From: Blautia glucerasea
Lineage (GTDB): Bacteria; Bacillota; Clostridia; Lachnospirales; Lachnospiraceae
Assembly: GCF_013304385.1 (NCBI RefSeq)
Contig: NZ_JAAITU010000011.1
Span: forward strand, 1 to 64,000
Length of the DNA stretch: 64,000 nt
Direction: 5' to 3'
This document shows, piece by piece, positions 51,857 through 60,681 of this stretch. How positions within the stretch are numbered: the first letter of the stretch is position 1; each line of letters begins with the position of its first letter. The notes beneath the pieces are model-generated. The model had not been told where the DNA came from. It searched no databases and was given only the letters and a program-made list of their open reading frames with translations. A program made the translations under genes and the position numbers.

Positions 51857-54301
51857 ATGTATAAGGAAATATTTGAGGTAACGAAAGAACGGTTCCATTT
51901 ACAGGATCCTACACGGTATGTTCTGCAGGGAACCTGGCCCAAAGAAGGAAAAATGCTGGCTTTTCTGGATAACAGCCAGTTAAAGGCAGATATCCAGAAG
52001 CTAGAGATCGTTAGCGCCATGGAGCGCTTCAAGGATCCAGACAGGATCCGGGGAGAACGGATCACAGCAACGATACAGCTTCCACAGGATCTGAAGGGCT
52101 ACCATAAGCTGAAGATCTATGCAGACACACCAGATAAAAAGGAATTGTGGTTTTCCATTCCGGTGAAGGATCTGGAGAAAAAAAGAGGAAAGCCACAGTA
52201 TTATATGGAAGAGGAAAAGGTGCAGGCAGGCTGTGTCCGTTTAAGGGGCTGGACCATTGCTGACGGACCGGTTTCGGTCCATATTTTTGATGAAAACAAA
52301 AAGCCTGTCCAGGCAGATATCCAAAGGACTGCACGGGTGGATGTGGAACAGCTTTATGAGGAAGCAAAGGATCCTGGAAAAACAGGGTTTTTTGCAGAAA
52401 TAACCGGGTTTTCTGGTAAAGTAATGTATCTGGTTTTTGAATGTAAAGGCAAAAAGTCAGTTTATGTAGTGCATCTGCAAAAACCGGTGATCCTGGCAAA
52501 TAAGGTGGAAAAATATGCGAAAAAGGGCATGAAATATTTGAAATATCAAGGCCCTGCTGCGTTATGGAATAAGACAGTATCTAAGGTGAAAACTGTTTCC
52601 ACCAGGGAAATCCCTTATTCTAAATGGATCGAGAGGCATCTTCCCACAAAGGGAGAACTGGAAAAGGAGCGGCGTACAAAATTTGATTTCCAGCCAATGA
52701 TCTCTATTGTGGTTCCTGCTTACAAAACACCGGAAAAATATCTGCGCAGACTGGCAGAATGTGTAAAAGAGCAGACATATCCTAACTGGCAGCTTTGCAT
52801 CTCTGATGGAAGCGGGGCAGATTCTCCTATCAGGAAGCTGCTGCAGGAGCTGGCAGCCCAGGATGAAAGGATCAAGGTCGTTTTCAGTGAAAAGCCCTTG
52901 CAGATTTCTGAAAATACCAATCAGGCGCTGGCAGTTGCACAAGGAGATTTCATTGCTTTTGCAGACCATGATGACGAATTGACTCCTCATGCGTTGTTTT
53001 CCTGTGTAAAGGCGTTAAATGAACATCCGGGAATACGGGTGCTTTATTCTGACGAAGATAAAATGTCCATGGATGGGCACAAATTTTTTCAGCCTCATTT
53101 TAAGCCGGATTATAACCCAGATCTTCTTTGTACAGTCAATTACATCTGCCATTTATTTGTGGTGAAGCGGGAGCTGCTGGATCAGGTTGGTATGCTTCGC
53201 AGTGCTTATGACGGGGCACAGGACTACGATTTTGTATTCCGGTGTGTGGAGGCAGTGAAGGACCAGGAGATTTATCATATCCCTAAGATTCTGTATCACT
53301 GGAGATGCCATGAGGACTCTACAGCAGAGAATCCGGAAAGCAAAGGCTATGCTTTTGAAGCCGGGAAGAGGGCCATTGAGGCTCATTATGAACGTATCGG
53401 CATTTCGGCACAGGTATTTCCTGGAGAATTTCCTGGACTTTACCGTACCAGGTTCCTTCGGGACAGGGATCCGTTGATCTCTATCATCATTCCTAATAAA
53501 GATCATATTGATGATCTGAAACGGTGCATGAATGCCATTGACAGTAAATCTACTTATAAGAACTATGAGTATGTGATTGTTGAAAACAACAGTACAGATC
53601 CGGCTACCTTCCAGTACTATAAAGATCTGGAAAAGGAAAATCCAAAGGCTCGTGTGGTGTACTGGGATGGTCCATTTAATTTCTCAGCGATCAATAACTT
53701 TGGGGCAAAGTATGCAAGAGGAGAATATTTTCTGCTTCTGAATAATGATACGGAGATCATTAACCCGGATTGTCTGGAAGAATTGCTTGGCTATTGTATG
53801 CGTCCGGATGTAGGTGGTGTAGGCGCAAGACTTTACTATGAGGATGATACCATCCAGCATGCAGGAGTGGTGATCGGCTTTGGCGGGATTGCAGGACACT
53901 GCTTTGTGATGCAGCCAAGAGGGACTACAGGCTATTGCCACAGGATCATCTGTGCCCAGGATTACAGTGCTGTTACAGCAGCCTGTATGATGGTAAAAAA
54001 AGAAGCCTTTGAAAAGGTGGGCGGTTTAAGCGAAGATCTGGCAGTTGCATTTAATGATATTGATTTCTGCCTGAAACTGCGGAAGGCCGGTTATCTGATC
54101 GTATACAATCCTTATGCAGAGCTGTATCATTATGAGTCAAAATCAAGAGGCCTTGAGGACACACCTGAAAAGGTGGCCAGATTTAACAGGGAAATGGCTG
54201 TGTTTGAGAAAAAATGGCCGGAGATCCTTCGTGACGGAGATCCCTACTACAATCCAAATCTTACTTTAAAGAGCCAGGATTTTTCCCTGAAGAGGATTTA
54301 A
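51857..54301 (+). CDS. Large bifunctional GT2 glycosyltransferase (paralogue B)
   Basis: This 814-residue paralogue has the same layout: an N-terminal non-GT region of about 260 residues (including VRLRGWTIADGPVSVHIF), a first GT2 domain from about 275 (MISIVVPAYKTP, FADHDDE, YSDEDKMSMDG) and a second from about 530 (ISIIIPNKDHIDDLK, LLLNNDTE, FNDIDFCLK). It follows paralogue A by one base. The two may work in turn on alternating linkages, and the different N-terminal regions could set acceptor or partner specificity. Confidence 0.9.
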   Translation: MYKEIFEVTKERFHLQDPTRYVLQGTWPKEGKMLAFLDNSQLKADIQKLEIVSAMERFKDPDRIRGERITATIQLPQDLKGYHKLKIYADTPDKKELWFSIPVKDLEKKRGKPQYYMEEEKVQAGCVRLRGWTIADGPVSVHIFDENKKPVQADIQRTARVDVEQLYEEAKDPGKTGFFAEITGFSGKVMYLVFECKGKKSVYVVHLQKPVILANKVEKYAKKGMKYLKYQGPAALWNKTVSKVKTVSTREIPYSKWIERHLPTKGELEKERRTKFDFQPMISIVVPAYKTPEKYLRRLAECVKEQTYPNWQLCISDGSGADSPIRKLLQELAAQDERIKVVFSEKPLQISENTNQALAVAQGDFIAFADHDDELTPHALFSCVKALNEHPGIRVLYSDEDKMSMDGHKFFQPHFKPDYNPDLLCTVNYICHLFVVKRELLDQVGMLRSAYDGAQDYDFVFRCVEAVKDQEIYHIPKILYHWRCHEDSTAENPESKGYAFEAGKRAIEAHYERIGISAQVFPGEFPGLYRTRFLRDRDPLISIIIPNKDHIDDLKRCMNAIDSKSTYKNYEYVIVENNSTDPATFQYYKDLEKENPKARVVYWDGPFNFSAINNFGAKYARGEYFLLLNNDTEIINPDCLEELLGYCMRPDVGGVGARLYYEDDTIQHAGVVIGFGGIAGHCFVMQPRGTTGYCHRIICAQDYSAVTAACMMVKKEAFEKVGGLSEDLAVAFNDIDFCLKLRKAGYLIVYNPYAELYHYESKSRGLEDTPEKVARFNREMAVFEKKWPEILRDGDPYYNPNLTLKSQDFSLKRI

Positions 54302-54306
54302 ATGAT

Positions 54307-56769
54307 ATGAAAAAACTTATAAATAGAATAAGCCGGGAGCAGAAGACAAGACTTCTGCTCCTGCTGGTATTGTTTGTCAGCGGCCTGATCGTTTACAGAA
54401 ATTACATTTTCGGAAATGAGTTGCTGGTGTTCAGCGATGTAGGGGGAGATACCCTGGAGCAGTATACCATGCATTATGCAACCATAGTCAATCATCTTCG
54501 TGAAGGAAATTTTTCTCTGTGGGATTTTAATAATGGCTTTGGAACCAGTATGTTTAACCTGAATCTGTTTGACCCGTCCCTAATGGTGCTGTATGCCCTG
54601 GGAGTGATCCTTGGACCTGCACACATGCTGTTTTTCCTGGTATGGATACAGATTGGAAGGATCCTGGCAGCAGGCTGGGTTTTTTACTGGTTCCTGTCAG
54701 AATTTTCCTTTAGCAGGCAGAGCAAATTTATATTCAGCTTTGCCTATGGACTTAGCGGTTATCTTCTTGTTTGGGGACAGCATTACCAGTTTGGAATGGT
54801 AACGGTGTATTTTCCACTATTACTTTTATTCTGCGAGAAATTTTTAAGAAAAGAGAAAAAATGGAAGCTGTTTCCGGTAATGGTATTTTTTTGTGGGATC
54901 TATAGTGTGTATTTCACATATATGTGCCTGGCGGGAACCGGTCTGTATCTACTGTTCCGGGTAATCTCCCTGAATGGGCTTACCATCCGGCAGAGGATGG
55001 GGAAATTTGCAGGCGGCTGCCTGCTTATGCTGTTGGGACTTGGGATGAGCTTTGCAGTTTTTCTTCCTATGGCATCCATTCTTTTAAATGTAACATCCAG
55101 AGTGGAGCAGAAGAGGACCCTGGCAGATCTTTTAAAAAGGTGTTTTACCCTGAATAAGCAGGAATATTATGAAACCCTTCTGCTTCGTCCTTTTTCCACG
55201 AATTTCCAGAATCTGCAGGAACTGGGAGACAAGAAATACTATGGCTTCTGGAATTATTATGAGGATCCGGTGCTGTTTGTTTCTGTTCTGGCAGTTTTCC
55301 TGGTAGTGCAGTTTCTGCTTTTGTTCTGGAAAAGCAATGAGACAAAGCGTACCAGAAGGACTGCTTATGGTGCAGCCTTGTTTATGTTGCTTCTGATGAT
55401 CTTTCCTGTAGGCGGTTATGCCTTTAATGCTTTTGCTACGGTTACATACAGATATACTTTCCTGCTGCTCCCTATGATTCTTCTGGCAGCAGCCTGGACC
55501 TGGGATTATCTGAAAAAGGGCGGCAGAGCCAGCATTATAGGTGTGGTTCTGGTTTGTATCTTTATGTATAAAGCCTGCAGGATGGGCTATGAGGACAGTC
55601 TTTTTGCTGAATACAGACAGAACGCAGTGATCACGGCTGTAACCGGAACAGTAATGGCAGTTGTACTTTTGCTGGTGAACCGGTTGAAAGTAAAAGGGGA
55701 GCAGGTGCTTTTTAGCCTTTTGGCACTGGCTATGGCTGCGAATGTGATCTGTGAGGGAACTGTTGGCTATGAAGACAGAATGTCCCTGAAAAAAGAGGAT
55801 ACACCGGCAGAAACAGTGGTGCAGGTAACGGATGATTATCTTGAGAAGATCGTTGAGGATCCGTCCGAGCAGCAGGCAAGAGATTTTATTGACAAGCCCC
55901 AGGCATATTTCCGGGAGCTTTACAGTCAGGACATCCAGGACATTCTGGGATTTTTAAGGGAAACAGACAAAAGCTTTTACAGGGTGGAAAAGGACTTTTC
56001 GTCTGCGACGATTTCCATGGATTCCCTGGCTCAGGGGTACAGAGGGGTCAGCACCTATAATTCTGTAATGAACAGCAATGTAAAGGATTTTGTAAACACC
56101 TGTATCCCAAGCTTTTATTATGCAGACCGGAACAGGTATACCTTTTGGGATAATGCTATGAACAACTGGTTTGCAGCCTTTACAGGGGTAAGATACCTGA
56201 TCTCCAAGAATAGCAGCCTGGATAGCAGCAAATATACGCTGATCCGTCAGTTTGGCAGTATGTATCTGTATCAAAATGTACGGGAAAGCGATGTGGCAAG
56301 GTTTTATGATGAAACGGTATCAGAAAACAGCCTGCGGGAAGCGGATAAAAAGATCCGGAAGAAGTTTTTAAGTAATGCCATTGTGCTGGAGGATGGAGAA
56401 GACAGGGAAAGTGCGGCAGGCCTTGGGAAATCCCAGGCAAAGAAGGGATCAAAGGTTGTGCTGGATGCTCCTCGGAAGGACACACTGGTAACAGGCAGTA
56501 TCCAAGCGGCTTCAGATGGATATGTACTTTTTATGATTCCTTATGAGGATGGATGGAGCCTTAAGATCGATGGAGAAGACACAAAGCTGCAGAAAGGGGA
56601 CTTAGGCTTCCTTGCATGTAAAGTAAAAGAAGGAAATCATGCCCTTACCCTTACTTATCATGCACCATTGCTGAAAGAAGGAATCCTGCTAAGTCTGGCA
56701 TTCTGGATTATCTATCTTATGTTTACTATATATACATTTTTTGTTCATAGAAAAGACACAATTATATGA
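54307..56769 (+). CDS. YfhO-family polytopic membrane protein
   Basis: This 820-residue membrane protein has about twelve transmembrane helices in the first 480 residues, a large extracytoplasmic C-terminal region (about 490-775) and a last helix near 795-812. The N-terminal DVGGDTLEQYTMHY segment and a GT-C-like loop fit YfhO, a family linked to glycosylation of lipoteichoic acid or other polymers with polyprenyl-phosphate sugars. It ends the first part of the polysaccharide operon, 5 bp after paralogue B. It may use the sugar made and flipped by the upstream ArnC/ArnEF-like genes. Confidence 0.88.
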   Translation: MKKLINRISREQKTRLLLLLVLFVSGLIVYRNYIFGNELLVFSDVGGDTLEQYTMHYATIVNHLREGNFSLWDFNNGFGTSMFNLNLFDPSLMVLYALGVILGPAHMLFFLVWIQIGRILAAGWVFYWFLSEFSFSRQSKFIFSFAYGLSGYLLVWGQHYQFGMVTVYFPLLLLFCEKFLRKEKKWKLFPVMVFFCGIYSVYFTYMCLAGTGLYLLFRVISLNGLTIRQRMGKFAGGCLLMLLGLGMSFAVFLPMASILLNVTSRVEQKRTLADLLKRCFTLNKQEYYETLLLRPFSTNFQNLQELGDKKYYGFWNYYEDPVLFVSVLAVFLVVQFLLLFWKSNETKRTRRTAYGAALFMLLLMIFPVGGYAFNAFATVTYRYTFLLLPMILLAAAWTWDYLKKGGRASIIGVVLVCIFMYKACRMGYEDSLFAEYRQNAVITAVTGTVMAVVLLLVNRLKVKGEQVLFSLLALAMAANVICEGTVGYEDRMSLKKEDTPAETVVQVTDDYLEKIVEDPSEQQARDFIDKPQAYFRELYSQDIQDILGFLRETDKSFYRVEKDFSSATISMDSLAQGYRGVSTYNSVMNSNVKDFVNTCIPSFYYADRNRYTFWDNAMNNWFAAFTGVRYLISKNSSLDSSKYTLIRQFGSMYLYQNVRESDVARFYDETVSENSLREADKKIRKKFLSNAIVLEDGEDRESAAGLGKSQAKKGSKVVLDAPRKDTLVTGSIQAASDGYVLFMIPYEDGWSLKIDGEDTKLQKGDLGFLACKVKEGNHALTLTYHAPLLKEGILLSLAFWIIYLMFTIYTFFVHRKDTII

Positions 56770-56811
56770 TAACTATTAGATATCCGAATTGAATATGTAT
56801 AAAGTTGTAGC

Positions 56812-56957
56812 GTACAGGTAGCATCATTTCATGATGCGTAAAAGAGAATCCGGTGTGAATCCGGAACGATGCCGTCACTGTGTAAGGGAGCTGCTTCAGA
56901 GCCCACTGGGAGACCGGGAAGGGGAAGCAGTGTAGAACGAAGTCAGGAGAACTGCCT
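56812..56957 (+). promoter_or_regulatory. Cobalamin riboswitch
   Basis: The segment shows the conserved cobalamin-aptamer elements in order: CAGGTAGC near the 5' end, AAGAGAATCCGGTG and AATCCGGAACGATGCC in the core, GTCACTGTGTAAGGGAG, GCCCACTGGGAGACCGGGAAGG, and the B12-box-like GAAGTCAGGAGAACTGCC at its 3' end. It precedes an intrinsic terminator and a CbiK gene, so adenosylcobalamin or a related corrinoid should switch transcription off. Confidence 0.93.
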
Positions 56958-57097
56958 TTGCGTGGGATTGTGGATCTGCGGGACACAGAACCAGTATTCT
57001 CATAACATTATATGATCATATAGTTTACTGTCGGTATACTTCTGCGAAGAGGGAGAAGCATCTGGCAAAAGGAACGAATGTGTTGATGAGAAGCATT

Positions 57098-57126
57098 GCG
57101 GTCGCAGAAATGTGACCGCTGTTTTT
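57098..57126 (+). terminator. Intrinsic terminator of the cobalamin riboswitch
   Basis: GCGGTCGCA (57098-57106) pairs with TGTGACCGC (57111-57119) around a GAAA loop, followed by TGTTTTT. It lies between the aptamer and the CbiK start codon and is the likely transcription-termination expression platform. A perfect palindrome, TATATGATCATATA, sits at 57009-57022 between aptamer and terminator. Confidence 0.85.
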
Positions 57127-57169
57127 ATGCATAGTTCGTCCGGAAATACGAAAAAAAGAGGAAAAAATA

Positions 57170-58456
57170 ATGAAGCGCAAAACAATTATGGCACTGATCC
57201 TGTCTGTATCTATGGCAGCAAGTATGACATGTGCAGCAACAGCAGCATTTGCAGAGACAGAAGACGCAGCAGAGACAACAGACGACACAGAAGCAGCAGA
57301 CGACGCAGAAGCAACAGACGACGCAGAAGCAGCAGACGATGCAGAGGAAACAGATGATGCATCTGCTGAGGACGCAGACCAGGAGGCAGCAGATAAAGTG
57401 GCAGCTCTTATTGATGCGATCTACGTACAGGAGAGAACAGACGATACAGATGCACAGTGTACAGAAGCAAAAGAAGCATGGGATGCACTGACAGATGCAC
57501 AGAAGGAACTGGTAGAGGGAGAAGAGGCAAGCCCTGAGTATTTCGGAAGAGATACAGGAGACGCTTCCAAGGATGATCCGAGAAACCAGGATGAGATCGG
57601 TGAGAATGAGCTTCTGGTTGTAAGCTTTGGTACTTCTTTTAATGATAGCCGTGCACAGGATATCAAGGGTATCGAGGATGCACTTCAGGAAGCATATCCG
57701 GACTGGTCTGTAAGAAGAGCATTTACAGCTCAGATCATCATCAACCATGTACAGGCAAGAGATGATGAGCATATCGATAATATGCAGCAGGCACTTGACC
57801 GTGCAGTTGCAAACGGAGTTAAGAATCTGGTTGTACAGCCTACACACCTGATGCATGGCGCAGAGTATGATGAGATGACAGCTGCTATTGAGGAATATAA
57901 AGACAAATTCGAGTCTGTAGCTATTGCAGAGCCAATGCTGGGTGAGGTTGGAGATGATGCTACAGTGATCAATGAGGACAAAGAAGCTGTAGCGAAAGCT
58001 ATCACAGATGAGGCTGTTAAGACTGCAGGCTATGACAGTATGGAAGCTGCAGCTGAAGATGGTACAGCATTCGTATTTATGGGTCATGGAACATCCCATA
58101 CAGCAAATGTTACTTATGACCAGATGCAGACACAGATGGAGAACCTTGGATTTACAAACGCATTCATCGGTACTGTAGAGGGTAAGCCGGAAGACACAGC
58201 CTGCGATGCTGTAATCGCTAAAGTAAAAGATGCTGGATTCAAGAAAGTTGTTCTTCGTCCGCTGATGGTTGTTGCAGGTGATCATGCAAACAATGATATG
58301 GCTGGAGATGACGACGATTCCTGGAAGAGCATGTTTGAGGCATCCGGAGAATTTGACAGCGTAGACTGCCAGATCGAAGGACTTGGAAGAATCGATGCAG
58401 TAGAACAGCTGTATGTAGAGCATACAAAAGCAGCTATCGACAGCTTAGCAAAATAA
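57170..58456 (+). CDS. cbiK: Secreted CbiK-type cobaltochelatase
   Basis: CbiK inserts cobalt into sirohydrochlorin during anaerobic cobalamin synthesis; related proteins also act on iron or heme. The 428-residue protein has a signal peptide ending at AFA (about 28), a Glu/Asp/Ala/Thr repeat linker (37-60), a helical segment and the CbiK domain from about 144 (ELLVVSFGTSFNDSR). Candidate metal-binding histidines lie in VVQPTHLMHGAEY, FMGHGTSHTANVTY and VVAGDHANNDM. Export is unusual for a biosynthetic chelatase but is known in Desulfovibrio. It is under a cobalamin riboswitch. The true metal and substrate are not settled by sequence. Confidence 0.9.
   Translation: MKRKTIMALILSVSMAASMTCAATAAFAETEDAAETTDDTEAADDAEATDDAEAADDAEETDDASAEDADQEAADKVAALIDAIYVQERTDDTDAQCTEAKEAWDALTDAQKELVEGEEASPEYFGRDTGDASKDDPRNQDEIGENELLVVSFGTSFNDSRAQDIKGIEDALQEAYPDWSVRRAFTAQIIINHVQARDDEHIDNMQQALDRAVANGVKNLVVQPTHLMHGAEYDEMTAAIEEYKDKFESVAIAEPMLGEVGDDATVINEDKEAVAKAITDEAVKTAGYDSMEAAAEDGTAFVFMGHGTSHTANVTYDQMQTQMENLGFTNAFIGTVEGKPEDTACDAVIAKVKDAGFKKVVLRPLMVVAGDHANNDMAGDDDDSWKSMFEASGEFDSVDCQIEGLGRIDAVEQLYVEHTKAAIDSLAK
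57278..57349 (+). repeat. 18-bp tandem repeat encoding a DD-E-rich linker in cbiK
   Basis: Four 18-bp units (57278, 57296, 57314, 57332) encode TDDTEA, ADDAEA, TDDAEA and ADDAEE. They form an acidic linker between the signal peptide and the folded domains. Confidence 0.85.
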
Positions 58457-58506
58457 ACGGACATGTGGCCATTTGACCACATCACCATAAAGGAGAAAAG
58501 AAAGTT

Positions 58507-59082
58507 ATGAAGCGTTCATTAGCCATTTTAGTATCAGCATTAAGTATTTCTGCTATGACAGTTCCTATGACACTGCCGGTATGGGCAGAGGCAGCAGACA
58601 CCAAAGAAGAAGCATCCGATACACAGGATCTGGAGGATGGAGTTTACATTGTTGACTTTAATACAGACAGCAGCATGTTCCACACAAATGAGGCATGCGA
58701 GGGCAAAGGCCAGCTTACTGTAGAAGACGGCAAAATGACCCTTCATATCTCTCTTGTATCCAAGAACATTGTGAATCTTTTCCCAGGGCTTGCTGAGGAT
58801 GCACAGAAGGATGACGCAGAGCTGCTTCAGCCTACCACAGATACGGTTACCTATAAGGATGGTTTATCAGATGAAGTGTATGGCTTTGATGTTCCTGTAG
58901 AGGCTCTTGATCAGGATTTTGACCTTGCTATTATCGGTACTAAGGGCAAATGGTATGATCATATAGTAAGCGTAAGCAATCCGGAGGAGATGAATGATGA
59001 CAACAAGCTTCCTGTAGAGGTTGCTGAAGATGAGGCAGAAGATACCGAGAATGCAGCAGAAGATACAGAGGATGCAGAATAA
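58507..59082 (+). CDS. Small secreted protein of the cobalamin-controlled operon, function unknown
   Basis: This 191-residue protein has a signal peptide (ending near VWAEA, about residue 29) and a compact beta-rich domain with DGVYIVDFNTDSSMF, GKGQLTVEDGKMTLHISL and KGKWYDHIVSV. A Glu/Asp/Ala tail (EDEAEDTENAAEDTEDAE) ends the protein. The domain resembles NEAT-like or metal/heme-binding surface modules in its strand pattern, but I cannot confirm this. It lies 50 bp after cbiK, has AAAGGAG, and shares the acidic linker style. It is probably a binding partner for the chelatase's substrate or product. Confidence 0.75.
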   Translation: MKRSLAILVSALSISAMTVPMTLPVWAEAADTKEEASDTQDLEDGVYIVDFNTDSSMFHTNEACEGKGQLTVEDGKMTLHISLVSKNIVNLFPGLAEDAQKDDAELLQPTTDTVTYKDGLSDEVYGFDVPVEALDQDFDLAIIGTKGKWYDHIVSVSNPEEMNDDNKLPVEVAEDEAEDTENAAEDTEDAE

Positions 59083-59111
59083 TCATTAAACAGATATATC
59101 CACCGTATATG

Positions 59112-59145
59112 AAAGCCAGCCGATCGTGTTTCGGCTGGCTTTTAT
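59112..59145. terminator. Intrinsic terminator after the cbiK operon, nested in a second inverted repeat
   Basis: AAAGCCAGCCGA (59112-59123) pairs with TCGGCTGGCTTT (59131-59142) through 12 bp, followed by T and A bases. It lies inside an outer repeat, ATATATCCACC (59094-59104) and GGTGGATATAT (59149-59159). It can act for the plus-strand operon and possibly for the convergent dacF-like gene. Confidence 0.9.
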
Positions 59146-59224
59146 TATGGTGGATATATTCGCTTTATGATGCATCCTTTACTGATTGAACAGGCACAGG
59201 GGCTTACACTTTTGCACCCTGATA

Positions 59225-60496
59225 TCAGGACTTGATGATCTTGATCATTTTAATAAATAACAGAAGAAGGATCAGGAATGCCACGCCTCCGATCACTGCA
59301 TAAGGCACATAGGAGGTGGACTGGGAATAGGCCTTTGCGGCTTCCATATTCGCCTGTCCGTTGGTATAAAGAGAGGTGTCCTGTTCCTGTTCCGGCTCCA
59401 TCACAGCAGTACCAACCTGCACACCGCTGTAGAAGTAAGTGCGGTTCACCTGGTCGCCTGCAGGTGTGTCCTGGATCGTCAGGCTGTCCGCTGAGGCACC
59501 GGCAGGTACGATCACCTGACCTCCGGACATCAGGGAAAAATCATCCTGACCTAAGGTAAGAAGCTGGAAATTGGAAAATCCATAATCCAGAAGAGTGATG
59601 GCTTCATCATCTGTCTGGCTGGAGGCTCCTTTTAAAATAACGCAGATCAATGTGACATCATTACGCTGTGCACTGCATACAAGCGTGCTTTGGGAAGCTT
59701 CTGTAAATCCTTCCTTGCCGCCAAGACAGCCCTGGTAGTAAGCATCTGAACTGTTGTTGGTCATGGTGAATTTACTGGTAAGTGATCTGGCTCCGCCGGA
59801 TACATTGGTTGCCGGAATGGTGTAGGTATTTGCGCTGGCAATAGGAGAAAAGGAAGGATTCTCTGTAGCTGCCTTCATGATCAATGCCATATCATGGGCT
59901 GTGGTATGCTGATTCTCATCAGGAAGCCCGGTAGGGTTGGTGAACACTGTGTTGGTACAGCCAAGCTGGGCAGCCCTGGTATTCATCATGGCAACAAAGT
60001 TTTCAACGGACCCGCCTATATGTTCTGCAACCTGAAGGGCGATATCATTGGCAGAGGCAACCATGATGGCATACAGGCATTGTTCCATGGTAAAAACTTC
60101 GTCCAGCTGTGCAGAAATATTGGCACCTCCATCGGTAACACCGGAAACGCCGGTAGCTGTCATGGTCACTTCATCTGTAAGATTACTGTTCTCTAAAGCA
60201 AGAAGACAGGTCATGATCTTGACAGTGCTCCCGGGATAAAGAACCTCATCCATATTCTTGGCGTACAGGGTAGTACCGGTACTGTCTTCAAGGATCACAG
60301 CGGCTTCGGAAGTGATCTCAGGCCCTTGGGGCCATCCTGAAATCTGGTTGGTGGTGATACTTGAGGCGGCAGTATCTGTAGCAGCCTCTTCTGCAAATGC
60401 AGGGCTCCCCAGGATCAGGGAAGCAGACAGCCCGGCAGAGAGCAGAAGGGAAAAAACAGTCCGTTTTCTGCAGGGGGATTTCTTTTGCTTTTTCAT
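59225..60496 (-). CDS. D-alanyl-D-alanine carboxypeptidase (DacF/PBP5 family)
   Basis: This 423-residue secreted penicillin-binding protein trims peptidoglycan stem peptides. It has a signal peptide ending near AFA (about 35), SxxK with Ser90-Thr-Val-Lys93 in YPGSTVKIM, and SxN with Ser148-Ala-Asn150. Where the family has KTG, the sequence reads GGKEGF (Lys261-Glu262-Gly263). A C-terminal membrane helix lies at about 398-417. It is a minus-strand gene that splits the polysaccharide cluster. The Thr-to-Glu change in the third motif may lower penicillin binding or activity. Confidence 0.88.
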   Translation of the reverse strand: MKKQKKSPCRKRTVFSLLLSAGLSASLILGSPAFAEEAATDTAASSITTNQISGWPQGPEITSEAAVILEDSTGTTLYAKNMDEVLYPGSTVKIMTCLLALENSNLTDEVTMTATGVSGVTDGGANISAQLDEVFTMEQCLYAIMVASANDIALQVAEHIGGSVENFVAMMNTRAAQLGCTNTVFTNPTGLPDENQHTTAHDMALIMKAATENPSFSPIASANTYTIPATNVSGGARSLTSKFTMTNNSSDAYYQGCLGGKEGFTEASQSTLVCSAQRNDVTLICVILKGASSQTDDEAITLLDYGFSNFQLLTLGQDDFSLMSGGQVIVPAGASADSLTIQDTPAGDQVNRTYFYSGVQVGTAVMEPEQEQDTSLYTNGQANMEAAKAYSQSTSYVPYAVIGGVAFLILLLLFIKMIKIIKS

Positions 60497-60617
60497 TGTA
60501 TAGATTATCTCCTGTTGTATTTTTATTATTTGTCAGCTGTTTCAGACATTTACAGCTTAATATTTTTATCATAGCATATCTGCAATCAGAAATAGTATAT
60601 CACATTTACTCCATTTC

Positions 60618-60646
60618 TTGCAAAAAATATAGTAGAATGTTAAAAT
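60618..60646 (+). promoter_or_regulatory. Possible promoter of the second polysaccharide block
   Basis: TTGCAA (60618-60623) and TAAAAT (60641-60646) are separated by 17 bp. An alternative is TTTACT (60605-60610) with TATAGT (60628-60633), also at 17 bp. One of these should serve the glycosyltransferase gene at 60682. Confidence 0.4.
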
Positions 60647-60681
60647 GGACAGTAATAATAAAACAGAGGTAAAAAGAAAAT

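Noticed and set aside
57125-58423. Long open minus-strand frame of 432 codons opposite cbiK
   Set aside because: It is Cys- and Ile-rich with no recognisable domain. The plus strand encodes a clear CbiK with signal peptide, so the frame is a codon-bias shadow.
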